Source: Steroidobacter sp.
GTDB taxonomy: Bacteria > Pseudomonadota > Gammaproteobacteria > Steroidobacterales > Steroidobacteraceae
NCBI GenBank assembly: GCA_025929585.1
Contig: JAICPY010000028.1
Location: 1 to 44,257, forward strand
Reading direction: 5' to 3'
DNA: 44,257 nt
The stretch's first letter is position 1. Each line of letters begins with the position of its first letter. The notes below the pieces were generated by a model. It did not search any database. It worked only from the letters and a program-made list of their open reading frames with translations, and had not been told where the DNA came from. Shown here piece after piece: positions 9,223-17,683 of this stretch. The translations under genes and the position numbers were made by a program.

Positions 9223-11396
9223 GTTTGCTCAAGGGGATCCGCGCGCTCGCGCTTGATGAAGCTGCCGACAGCGCGCTGGCTCGGCTGCTTGCAAGTCTAG
9301 GAGTGGAGTTGCAGCCCTGCACACTCGACCGCCTGCACGAAGAGATTCGCGTGGCCGACGTGCTGATCGAGCGCTCAGGGCTATCGAAGTTAGCGAAGGC
9401 TGGTTTTCCGCGCGATGCTATCGAAGACCTGAATCCGCGGCTCATTCATGTATCGGTGACGACGTTCGGCAGCACCGGACCACGCGCCGCATGGCGCGGC
9501 TCAGAGCTAGTTGCCTCCGCCATGGGTGGCACGTTGCGCCTGACGGGAGATCCTGATCGCGCGCCAGTCAAAGAGGCGCTCGATGCCTGCTGGTTTCATG
9601 CCGAGATGGCCGCCGCGGCCGGCGTCAACGCCGCATTGTGGGATCGCGAGCTCACCGGTCGCGGACAACACGTCGACATCTCCGTGCAGGAGGTCGCGTT
9701 CTCGCGCAACGTGAATGGTGTGCTGGTGTGGCAATTCGATCGCCGCAAACTGCATCGAGTAGGCGGCGCACTCAACTACGGCCGCGCGACAGTGCGTTGC
9801 ATCTGGCCGCTCGCCGATGGCTACTGTTTTCACACGCTCATGACGGGGCGCTTCGGAGCGCCAGCCAACCAAGGCTTGAGCGACTGGATCGATGCCTGCC
9901 GTCTTCCTAATCCGCTGCGTGGCGTTGACTGGACAACCTACAACCGCTCGACGCTTGATGCGACCACGCGTGCCACATGGGAGCGCGCGATCGAAGCTTT
10001 CTTTCGAACCCGAACGCGGCGCGAGATCGCAGAGGAAGGCTCACGGCGCGGAATCAACGCAACGGTTATCGCAGAACCCGCCGACGTGCTCGCGGATCAG
10101 CACCTCACGGCGCGCCAGTTTTGGTCCGGTCCTCTAGGCCGCAGAGAACCCGCTCGTTTCGTCAACATTACCCCGGGGCCCGCGACCGTTCCAGCGTCAC
10201 CGCGCAAGGCGATCGATGAGCGATCAGGACCTTTGCGCGGCATTCGCGTGCTCGATTTCTCATGGGCATTGGTCGGTTCGATCACTACCAAGATTCTCGG
10301 CGACCTCGGATGCGCCGTCGTGAAGGTGGAATCTCGCTCTCGCCCGTGTTTGTCTCGACTCGATGTGCAGGTCGCTGCTTCCCGACCGGATAGCCTCGAT
10401 GACAAACCTTGGTTCGCACACCTGAATACGTCTAAACGAAGCCTTGCGCTCGACTTGAAGGTGCCGCAGAGCCGCACGGTACTCGAACCGTTGCTCGAGT
10501 GGGCCGATGTGGTCGTAGAGAACTTCTCACCTGGCACGATGGCGAAACTCGGGCTGGACTATGCCGCGCTGTCAAAGAAACATCCCGCGTTGATCATGGT
10601 CTCGGGGAGTGTCTTCGGACAAACCGGCCCGCTCGCGAGCTCATGGGGCGTGGATGGCACGGGCGCGGCACTGTCTGGTCGCACGTTGCTCACCGGTTGG
10701 GCCGATCGCGACCCAGTCATCCCTGGCGCAGTGCCTTACGGGGATGTCATCGTGCCCTACGTGATGGCAGCCGCGCTGTCCGCTGCGCTCGTGCAACGCG
10801 CGCGCACTGGACGCGGCTGCCACATCGACGCAGCCATGTATGAGATCTGCGTGCAGCAGATGCGCGACTCGATCTTGGCTGCAGAGCGCGGCGAGCGTCC
10901 GATGCGTCAAGGCAATGACGACCCAGGTGTTTATCACCAGGCTGTTTATCCCGCGCGCGGAGAGGATCAATGGATTGCGCTCACGGTGTACTCGCGCGAT
11001 GAATGGCAACGTCTATGCGCGTTCGCGGGATTGCTAGGTGCTGAGCGCTCCGTAGAAAGCGAGGCAGCGCTTTCCGAGTGGTGCCGCAAGCACGACGCGG
11101 AAAATCTCGCGGAGCAACTGCAGAGTAGCGGGCTGGCCGCGGGTGCAGTTCAAGACATCGAAGATCTCATGGAGCGAGACCCGCAGATTGCCGCGCGCGA
11201 GGCGCTCGTGTCTCTCGATCATCCGTCGCTCGGTGCATTTGGGCACATGCGCACACCAATCACCTTCTCGCGAACCGTGCCCCTGCCCTACCGCGCACCT
11301 CGCCTGGGTGAACACAGCGACACGATCGCGCAAGACATCGCGGGCTTGAGTCCGGATCAACTTCGCGAGCTGCACGCATTAAGAGTGTTTCAATGA
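9219..11396 (+). CDS. Fused double-domain CaiB/BaiF (family III) CoA-transferase
   Basis: The 725-residue product holds two CaiB-type CoA-transferase units in tandem: a degenerate one (about 1-330) and a fuller one (about 338-720, opening GPLRGIRVLDFSWAL). Family III enzymes move CoA between carboxylic acids through an aspartyl-CoA anhydride. At the catalytic Asp position both units carry Glu: E158 in DISVQEVAF and E542 in HIDAAMYEIC. The single-domain enzyme at 13718 keeps Asp203 in the same motif. Start GTG 9219 overlaps the previous stop (GTGA); the longer upstream frame lies inside that gene. It sits between the two dehydratase-like genes and probably supplies or uses their CoA thioester. 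It could be an intramolecular version of two-subunit enzymes such as benzylsuccinate CoA-transferase. Confidence 0.85.
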   Translation: MSLLKGIRALALDEAADSALARLLASLGVELQPCTLDRLHEEIRVADVLIERSGLSKLAKAGFPRDAIEDLNPRLIHVSVTTFGSTGPRAAWRGSELVASAMGGTLRLTGDPDRAPVKEALDACWFHAEMAAAAGVNAALWDRELTGRGQHVDISVQEVAFSRNVNGVLVWQFDRRKLHRVGGALNYGRATVRCIWPLADGYCFHTLMTGRFGAPANQGLSDWIDACRLPNPLRGVDWTTYNRSTLDATTRATWERAIEAFFRTRTRREIAEEGSRRGINATVIAEPADVLADQHLTARQFWSGPLGRREPARFVNITPGPATVPASPRKAIDERSGPLRGIRVLDFSWALVGSITTKILGDLGCAVVKVESRSRPCLSRLDVQVAASRPDSLDDKPWFAHLNTSKRSLALDLKVPQSRTVLEPLLEWADVVVENFSPGTMAKLGLDYAALSKKHPALIMVSGSVFGQTGPLASSWGVDGTGAALSGRTLLTGWADRDPVIPGAVPYGDVIVPYVMAAALSAALVQRARTGRGCHIDAAMYEICVQQMRDSILAAERGERPMRQGNDDPGVYHQAVYPARGEDQWIALTVYSRDEWQRLCAFAGLLGAERSVESEAALSEWCRKHDAENLAEQLQSSGLAAGAVQDIEDLMERDPQIAAREALVSLDHPSLGAFGHMRTPITFSRTVPLPYRAPRLGEHSDTIAQDIAGLSPDQLRELHALRVFQ

Positions 11397-12685
11397 GTAC
11401 CCTTTCACATGGCGGCCAACGCAGCCGCAAAGATCTCGAATGCACGGCGGCCGCTACCGCTTACCAGCGTGCATTTATCGCCGATCTCAAGCGGCGCGTT
11501 GTGGACAATGGCGAGCCCTTCGCAATCGCGCAGGCCGACACGCCACACGAGATCTTTCATGCGATGGACATCGCGCTCGTGACGAATCAGTGGTGGTCGG
11601 CCTATATCTCGGCGAAGCAATTATCCACTCACTATGACGCGGTGCTCGAGCGTCGTGGTTATCCCTCGAACCGCTGCCGCTATTGCACGCTCGGTCTCGC
11701 GTGCACGCTAGACAACGATCCTAAACGCGCTCCATGGGGCGGACTGCCGAAGCCCACTGTCCTCGTCGCGCGTCTCACATGCGAGTGCATCGAGCATGTT
11801 TTCTCTCAATGGGCGCAAGCGCTGGGGACGGAATTCTTCCCACTGGAAGCGCCTGGCTGGCAGCACAAGGATCCGCAATGGTTCGAGCACTCGCAGGAGA
11901 ACTGGAGCGAAGTGTACGAGGAGCGACGGATCGAGTTGCTCGTCACGGAAATGCGCGAGCTGATCGCGTTGCTCGAGGCTCGTACTGGCCGTCGCTTCGA
12001 TGAAGCGAAGTTCGAATCGCTGATGCATGCAATCAACGAACAGGAAGGCTACATCGCGGAAGCTGCACAACTGATCGGCGCGGCACGTCCGTGTCCGGTC
12101 TCGATAGCAGATCAAATGCCGAACACGATGATTCCACAATGGCATCGCGGCTCGCCGTGGGCGGTCGCGCATGCGAAGCGCTTCCGCGACGAAGTGGTTC
12201 AACGGGTGGCCGCGGGCCAAGGTGTTGGACAACGCGAGCGTTTACGTTTGATGTGGATCGGAGCCGGTCTGTGGCACGACCCAGGTTTTTATAGTGCGCT
12301 CGAAGATCGCTATGGCGCGGTCTTCGTATGGTCTATGTATATGCCCTTTGCCGGCCCGCAATACATTCGCGCAGTGCAAGGACGGCCGCTGCATGCGCTC
12401 GCGAGCCGAATCTGCTCGATGAACGAGGTGTTGCATTTACCGCCTTGGATGAATGAGTGGATGGTCAGCGAGGCGCGTCGTTGCGATATCGACGCTGCCG
12501 TGATGCTAGTCCCACCGGACAATCGTCTCTCCCAATCTGGTACCAAGATCACTCAGCAGGCGCTCGCACGCGCCGGCATCCCGACGCTCGCGCTCGATGC
12601 CGACATGGTCAACGCGCGCGACTGGAGTCACGAACGAATGGTCGAGCACGTCGCGAGCTTCTTGCGGCAGGAGCAACTGCTGTGA
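11393..12685 (+). CDS. HgdA-like 2-hydroxyacyl-CoA dehydratase family subunit
   Basis: This 430-residue protein belongs to the 2-hydroxyacyl-CoA dehydratase/benzoyl-CoA reductase group (HgdA, FldB, BcrB type). Cysteines at family ligand positions are seen at Cys95/Cys98 (SNRCRYC) and Cys130/Cys132 (LTCEC). The third ligand, usually in an NR-S-C motif before GIPTL, reads NRLSQSG (residues 377-383), so Cys appears replaced by Ser. The C-terminal GIPTLALDAD is typical. The gene overlaps the CoA-transferase stop (ATGA) and the lipoprotein start (GTGA). Known relatives remove water from 2-hydroxyacyl-CoA or reduce aromatic CoA esters and need an ATP-dependent activator, none of which is encoded here. 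Substrate and reaction are unknown; aryl-lactyl-CoA would fit the neighbourhood. Confidence 0.8.
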   Translation: MSTLSHGGQRSRKDLECTAAATAYQRAFIADLKRRVVDNGEPFAIAQADTPHEIFHAMDIALVTNQWWSAYISAKQLSTHYDAVLERRGYPSNRCRYCTLGLACTLDNDPKRAPWGGLPKPTVLVARLTCECIEHVFSQWAQALGTEFFPLEAPGWQHKDPQWFEHSQENWSEVYEERRIELLVTEMRELIALLEARTGRRFDEAKFESLMHAINEQEGYIAEAAQLIGAARPCPVSIADQMPNTMIPQWHRGSPWAVAHAKRFRDEVVQRVAAGQGVGQRERLRLMWIGAGLWHDPGFYSALEDRYGAVFVWSMYMPFAGPQYIRAVQGRPLHALASRICSMNEVLHLPPWMNEWMVSEARRCDIDAAVMLVPPDNRLSQSGTKITQQALARAGIPTLALDADMVNARDWSHERMVEHVASFLRQEQLL

Positions 12686-13734
12686 GGAGCATGCTGATCC
12701 TCTTCTTCGCGTGTCTCGCCGCGTGCGTTCACCAAGAAGCCGGTGTCACGGAGCTGAGCTACGCGAGTCCGTACTCACCGGGACACCCGTTCAGCCGTGC
12801 CGACATCACCTGGATGCAATGGGTGGAGCAGCAGTCGGGCGGCACGTTGCGCGTCAAACCATTTTGGGGCGGCACGCTGCTGTCTTCCGAGCACTCGATG
12901 ATCGAGCTGCGCCATGGCGTAGCCGATATTGGATTGATCACACCAATCTACGCTCGCGGCGGCACGCACCTGATCCGCGCGCAAGCGGGCTTCTATGTCG
13001 ACATGGACACCTTCGAGCAACAGACTACGCTCTATCGGTGCATGGCCGCTGCGCACCCGCAGTTTGCGAGAGAGCTACATGGACTCGTGACTTTAGCGGT
13101 TCAAGGCGGCAATTTGCCTGGCATCGTCACGCGCGAGCGTGCGGTTCGCTCGTTGGAGGACTTGCGTGGTCTGCGGCTACGCGCACCCTCCGAGTTGCTG
13201 CCGGTGCTGGAGCATCTCGGCGCCGACCCCGTCGATATGCCGATGGGCGAAGTTTATTCTGCGTTAGCCAAAGGCGTTCTCGACGGAGTACTCGCACCTG
13301 CCGACACGTTGCGCTCACTGCATTTCGCTGAGGTCGCAAGCTATTTCAACACGATCAAGATTCCGCGCGGTGCCTACGCAGCGCGGGCGATGGGCAGCAA
13401 GCGTTGGTCCTCGCTGACCGCCGAGCATCGCGCATTACTCGAGCGCAGCACCGCAGTGTGGGAGGCCGCGCTTGCACGCGAGATCAAGCTCGCAGAAGAA
13501 GCTGGCTTCGCCGCAGGTGTCGCGAAGGGCGTCGAGTTTCACGACATCTCACCTGAAGACCAGGCCGCGTTCGATCGGGTGTATGCGCAGGATGGGGAAG
13601 CACGCGCGCGGCAGCTCGATCGCTTCGGCATCGATGGGCTTGCCGTATTCCGCGACGCACGCGCCTTCGCCCAGCAGTTGGATAAATCAAATCGCTCAAC
13701 ATGCATGAGAGAACAGCATGAGCCGACCGCTTGA
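12682..13734 (+). CDS. TRAP transporter substrate-binding lipoprotein (DctP-like)
   Basis: This is a 350-residue solute-binding protein of the DctP family. The N-terminus (MRSMLILFFACLAAC) ends in the lipobox LAAC, with Cys15 as lipid-anchored residue, so it should be a membrane-tethered periplasmic lipoprotein rather than a free one. Family features include YSPGHPFSRA, GGTLLSSEHSMIEL near the start, DLRGLRLRAPSEL in the middle and VYSALAKGVLDGVLAP. Start GTG 12682 lies in a GTGA overlap with the previous gene; ATG 12691 is the alternative. It serves the permeases at 6384-8158. The ligand is presumably the carboxylic acid later linked to CoA by the neighbouring transferases. Confidence 0.88.
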   Translation: MRSMLILFFACLAACVHQEAGVTELSYASPYSPGHPFSRADITWMQWVEQQSGGTLRVKPFWGGTLLSSEHSMIELRHGVADIGLITPIYARGGTHLIRAQAGFYVDMDTFEQQTTLYRCMAAAHPQFARELHGLVTLAVQGGNLPGIVTRERAVRSLEDLRGLRLRAPSELLPVLEHLGADPVDMPMGEVYSALAKGVLDGVLAPADTLRSLHFAEVASYFNTIKIPRGAYAARAMGSKRWSSLTAEHRALLERSTAVWEAALAREIKLAEEAGFAAGVAKGVEFHDISPEDQAAFDRVYAQDGEARARQLDRFGIDGLAVFRDARAFAQQLDKSNRSTCMREQHEPTA

Positions 13735-14920
13735 CGGCATACGCATTGCAGATTTCAGCCACGTGATGGCGGGTCCATTCGCGACGCACCTACTCAGGCT
13801 GCTTGGCGCGGAGGTGATCAAGATCGAGGCGCCGGGCCGCGGTGACGCAATGCGCACCTATGGCGCGGACCGCCGCTACGACGGCATGGCGCCAGCCTTC
13901 ATCGGCATCAATGCGGGCAAGAAGTCCATCACCCTGGATCTCAAGCAGCCGTTGGGCAAAGAAGCTGCGAGGCGCTTGATCGGGACAGCGGATGTCGTCG
14001 TCGAGAACTTTCGACCCGGTGTCATGAAGAAGTTCGGACTCGACTATGCTTCCGTGTGCGAGCTGCGTCCGGGACTCATTTATTGTTCGGTCTCAGGATA
14101 CGGGCAGAATGGTCCGCGCCGCGATTGGCCAGCGATCGACAATATTGTGCAAGCGACGAGCGGAATGATGTCATTGGGTGGCGCCGCCGGTGATGGTCCT
14201 GCACGTGTCGGCTTCCCCGTTGTCGACACGCTTACAGGTCAGACCGCCGCGTTCGCGATTGTTGCCGCGCTATTGCGCCGAGAACGCCAAGGTCGCGGCG
14301 AGCACATCGACGTCGCCATGTTCGATGCCAGTCTCGCGTTCATGACGTCCGCAATCGTGCCGTATCTAGTCACCGGCAAACCGCCCGAGCGCACCGGTAA
14401 CGTCGGCTACAGCGGTCAACCGACCTCCGGCATCTTTACCGCGCAGGATCGGCGGCAGGTCTCGCTAGGCGTCGTGCAACAAGCGCAGTTCGAAGCATTC
14501 GCCCGCGAAGTCGGTCGACCCCAGTGGCTGAGCGATGCGCGCTTTCGTACGCCGGACCTGCGCCGCGAGCATGCGCACGCTATGCATGAGGAGCTGGAGC
14601 AACTGTTTCGTGAAGCGCCCGCCGCACAATGGGAAGCTCGACTGAGCGCCGCGGGGATTCCCTGCGGCATGGTGCGCGATGTAACCGAGGCCGCTTCGCT
14701 CCCAGCGCTCGAGGAGCGAAGACTCAAGATCGGATTACGTGTGCCGCATCTGCCCGAGCGCGAAGACATCGAGATCGTCAACGCCGGCTTTCTGTTTAGC
14801 GAGGACACACCGGGTGTTGCCGCTGCGCCGCCGCGTCTAGGCGAGCATAACGATGAGATCTTCGCAGCCCTCGGGTTCGACGCGGCTGAGTGCGCCGCCC
14901 TTGCACGCAGGACTGCTTAG
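13718..14920 (+). CDS. CaiB/BaiF family CoA-transferase
   Basis: This is a 400-residue family III CoA-transferase of normal length. It opens with RPLDGIRIADFSHVMAGPF and has GAEVIKIEAPG, the loop INAGKKSITLDL, and HIDVAMFDASL with the catalytic Asp203 in place. It overlaps the end of the binding-protein gene by 17 bases; GAGAGAAC upstream of ATG 13718 can serve as ribosome binding site. It is the last gene of the plus-strand operon and converges on the ligase gene at 14941 with only 20 bases between. It probably transfers CoA to the acid imported by the TRAP system. Because it has the normal Asp, it may be the true CoA-transferase of the module. Donor and acceptor are unknown. Confidence 0.92.
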   Translation: MSRPLDGIRIADFSHVMAGPFATHLLRLLGAEVIKIEAPGRGDAMRTYGADRRYDGMAPAFIGINAGKKSITLDLKQPLGKEAARRLIGTADVVVENFRPGVMKKFGLDYASVCELRPGLIYCSVSGYGQNGPRRDWPAIDNIVQATSGMMSLGGAAGDGPARVGFPVVDTLTGQTAAFAIVAALLRRERQGRGEHIDVAMFDASLAFMTSAIVPYLVTGKPPERTGNVGYSGQPTSGIFTAQDRRQVSLGVVQQAQFEAFAREVGRPQWLSDARFRTPDLRREHAHAMHEELEQLFREAPAAQWEARLSAAGIPCGMVRDVTEAASLPALEERRLKIGLRVPHLPEREDIEIVNAGFLFSEDTPGVAAAPPRLGEHNDEIFAALGFDAAECAALARRTA

Positions 14921-14940
14921 CGTAACCGCGTCGTTCGGGC

Positions 14941-16824
14941 TCAGCGCGCTTCCGCTGTTTGGCTTTCGCTGAGGATTGCGATATTCACATCGACGACGTC
15001 GCTCGTGACTTGCTTCGCGTACAACCGCGCGACGAGATCACTGCGATGGCGCAGCACCGCTCGCTGGTTGATCGAGCCTTTGTCGGTGACCTCACCCGCA
15101 TCGAGCGATGGCGCTGAGGGCAGCAACGCAGCACGACGCACACAGCGCGTGCTCGCCGGATTCTTGCGTGCGTGCTGCTCTAGTTTCCGCCGCAGCATCT
15201 CGAGGAGCTCGCGGTCGTGCATCAGCGTTTCGAAGGTCGCGGGGTTGGATAAACCGAGAGCGCGCGTGCACGAAGCGCAATCGGGAATGATCAACGCGGT
15301 CACGTAATCGGCGTTGAGGCCGGCGATGACCACGTCTTGCGCAAGAGGTGAAAGCGTCGCGATCAACTCCGCACGCAGCGGCCCGACGCTCACCCAAGTG
15401 CCGTTCGCGAGTTTGAAGTCCTCGCCGATGCGCCCGTCGAACGCGAGGCCATGGGTCGGATTCTCCGGGTCGAGTAGGCGCACCGCATCCCCTAGTCGAT
15501 AGAACCCTTCTGAGTCGAACGCAGCCGCTGTCAACTCGGGCTGGCGCCAATAGCCAGGTGTGACACTCGGGCTGCGCACGCGGATCTCGAGCTTCTCCTC
15601 TACCGGCGCGAGCTTTACGAGAGAGCCATTTGCAGGCAAGCCGATGACCCCGCTGCGTCCCATCGCCGGCGTGGTGAAAGTGACAGAAGGTCCGGTCTCG
15701 GTCGCGCCGAGTCCACTGAGCATCGGTGTCTTCTCGCCTCGCTCCCGCACGGACATGGCATCGAGCGCATCCCAAGTGTGCTGTGCGAGCGATGCGCCCG
15801 CGAAGAAGTAAGCGCGCAAGCGACGATAGAAGCTGCGCCGCAGCTCGTCATCCTCGGGCAAGCGTTGCGCGATCATCTCGAAGCCTTTCGGTACATTGAA
15901 ATAGATCGTCGGTGGGATTTCGCGCAAATTGCGAATGGTCTGCGAGATGGCATTAGGCGTCGGCTTACCGTCGTCGATATACAAAGTGCCGCCATTGCAC
16001 AACACGATTCCAACGTTATGACTGCCGCCGAAAGTGTGATTCCAGGGCAGCCAGTCCACCAACACCGGCGGTTCGTCGACGAGGAAAGGCATCGATTGCC
16101 GCAGCATCATTTGATTGCTGCACAGCATGCGGTTCGTCGTGATGACCGCCTTCGGATGCCCTGTCGATCCGGATGTGAGCAGAAACTTGACGATCGTGTC
16201 CGGACCAGTCGCGTCATGCGCTGCTTCTAACGACGGTGTCGGATTCGCCTCGAGCATCGATAGCATGGTCACCGCACGTCCATCGATATCAGCGTCGCCG
16301 ACGATCTCGATGTCTGACAGCTCCAGGTGCATGAGCGCTCGGGCAAACGCAGGCGTATCGAATGCAGCCACCAAACCTGGCGTCAGCAACTTCACAACGT
16401 AGCGAGCGGTGCCGAGATCCGATGAGGACAAGCAATACGCGGGCGACATCGGACAGTACGGGATGCCCGCCCAGCTGGCACCGAATGCAAGCAGCAAGTG
16501 CTCGATGCTGTTGCCTGAGGCGATCAAGATCGGTCGATCCGCCGACAATCCGCGCGTGATCAACGCGGCTGCAATGCGCTGTACTCGCTCGAGCGTCTGC
16601 GCGTAGGTCAGAGAGCGCCATTCGCCATCGCGTCCGCGGCGCGCGACCAAGCAGCGGTCCGGCGCGGTCGCGGCCCACAGACTCAAGAAATCCATCAGCC
16701 GGCCCGGATACGGCGGCAGCGTGGCGGATGGCTTGAGCAACAGCGCGCCGTCCGCGCGGCGTTCATACGCCGTGCGAAACGAATCGGGAGTCCATTGCAG
16801 CGCGTCGCTCATGTCATTGCGCAT
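14941..16824 (-). CDS. Feruloyl-CoA synthetase-type hydroxycinnamate-CoA ligase
   Basis: This 627-residue enzyme of the adenylate-forming (ANL) superfamily activates an aromatic acid with ATP and CoA. Motifs in order: P-loop TSGSTGHPKAV (about 215-225), GLGATETGPS (about 371-380), YRLGDAVRLLD, GRIGEDFKLANGTWVSVG (about 462-480) and a C-terminal TDKGSINQ with the probable catalytic Lys. EDFKL-TGTWVSVG-type wording, together with the opening ADGALLL and PPYPGRL, marks the feruloyl-CoA synthase subgroup. ATG 16812 (MSDALQW) is an alternative start that would remove the 11-base overlap with the upstream amidohydrolase gene. The neighbours point to p-coumarate, caffeate or ferulate as substrate. 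No enoyl-CoA lyase of the usual Fcs/Ech vanillin route is seen. Confidence 0.9.
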   Translation of the reverse strand: MRNDMSDALQWTPDSFRTAYERRADGALLLKPSATLPPYPGRLMDFLSLWAATAPDRCLVARRGRDGEWRSLTYAQTLERVQRIAAALITRGLSADRPILIASGNSIEHLLLAFGASWAGIPYCPMSPAYCLSSSDLGTARYVVKLLTPGLVAAFDTPAFARALMHLELSDIEIVGDADIDGRAVTMLSMLEANPTPSLEAAHDATGPDTIVKFLLTSGSTGHPKAVITTNRMLCSNQMMLRQSMPFLVDEPPVLVDWLPWNHTFGGSHNVGIVLCNGGTLYIDDGKPTPNAISQTIRNLREIPPTIYFNVPKGFEMIAQRLPEDDELRRSFYRRLRAYFFAGASLAQHTWDALDAMSVRERGEKTPMLSGLGATETGPSVTFTTPAMGRSGVIGLPANGSLVKLAPVEEKLEIRVRSPSVTPGYWRQPELTAAAFDSEGFYRLGDAVRLLDPENPTHGLAFDGRIGEDFKLANGTWVSVGPLRAELIATLSPLAQDVVIAGLNADYVTALIIPDCASCTRALGLSNPATFETLMHDRELLEMLRRKLEQHARKNPASTRCVRRAALLPSAPSLDAGEVTDKGSINQRAVLRHRSDLVARLYAKQVTSDVVDVNIAILSESQTAEAR

Positions 16825-17683
16825 CGAGTCGCAGCGCGCGGATGGCGTTCTGCTTGAGAATCAAATCGTGTACTTCCGGTTTGAAACCCGCTTGCTGGAA
16901 GTCTTGAATCCAACGGTCCGGCGTGATCAGCGGATAATCCGAGCCAAATAGCATCTTTGTCTTGAGCTGGCTGTTCGCATGTTGGATGAGCTGCGGCGGA
17001 AAATATTTGGGCGACCAACCCGAAAGATCGATGTACACGTTCGGCTTGTGCAGACAAACAGACAGGGCTTCATCCTGCCAAGGCCACGATGGGTGCGCGA
17101 TGATAATCGTCATATCGGGAAAGTCGGCCGCGACATCGTCTAGATAAATCGGATTCGAATACTTCAGACGCAGTCCGCCGCCTCCCGGCATCCCCGTTCC
17201 CATTCCAGAATGGCCGCTATGGAAGATAGCCGGCAGCTTGTGCTCGGCGATCACTTCGTACAGTTGATACGCGATCCGATCGTTCGGGAAAAAACCCTGC
17301 AGCGTCGGGTGGAACTTGAAGCCGCGGATGACGCCGTCGGCGATAAGGCGCCGTGCCTCGCGCACACCCATTTTGCCTTTGTGAGGATCGATGCTGGCGA
17401 AAGCGATCATCATGTCGCTGTTCTCGCGCGCCGCATCCGCCACTTCCTCGTTCGGAATGCGTTTCGCGCCGATCTGATACTCCGAATCGACCGTGAACAT
17501 CACGAGGCCGATCTTGCGCTCACGATAGTACGCAATGGTCTCCGGAATCGTCGGTCGCTTGCCGGCCTTGAAGTACTTGGCCGAGGCCGCTTCGAACGGC
17601 TGCCACGCTTCGTCCGGTTCCTGTCGGCACGAGACTTCCGCATGGGTGTGGACATCGATCGCCACTAGCTGATCCAGTTTCAT
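16814..17683 (-). CDS. Amidohydrolase, probable aryl beta-ketoacyl-CoA hydrolase (CouO/PhdC-like role)
   Basis: This is a 289-residue TIM-barrel metal hydrolase of the amidohydrolase_2 group. Metal-site motifs are DVHTH (His12, His14), FKFHP, FHSGHSG, IIAHPSWPW and FGSDYPL. The start is ATG 17683, overlapping the stop of the upstream gene (ATGA) with GGAGCAG as ribosome binding site; a longer frame to 17767 lies inside that gene. In actinobacterial hydroxycinnamate pathways (cou and phd genes, from memory) an amidohydrolase-type enzyme cuts 4-hydroxyphenyl-beta-ketoacyl-CoA to 4-hydroxybenzoate and acetyl-CoA. The location between a hydratase/dehydrogenase and a hydroxycinnamate ligase fits that job well, and no thiolase is present. 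The specific role is inferred; other carboxylate or lactone hydrolysis remains possible. Confidence 0.8.
   Translation of the reverse strand: MKLDQLVAIDVHTHAEVSCRQEPDEAWQPFEAASAKYFKAGKRPTIPETIAYYRERKIGLVMFTVDSEYQIGAKRIPNEEVADAARENSDMMIAFASIDPHKGKMGVREARRLIADGVIRGFKFHPTLQGFFPNDRIAYQLYEVIAEHKLPAIFHSGHSGMGTGMPGGGGLRLKYSNPIYLDDVAADFPDMTIIIAHPSWPWQDEALSVCLHKPNVYIDLSGWSPKYFPPQLIQHANSQLKTKMLFGSDYPLITPDRWIQDFQQAGFKPEVHDLILKQNAIRALRLDAQ

Noticed and set aside
14941-17683. Classic Fcs/Ech vanillin-forming ferulate route
   Set aside because: The crotonase partner is a fused hydratase/dehydrogenase and no separate lyase or vanillin dehydrogenase is present.
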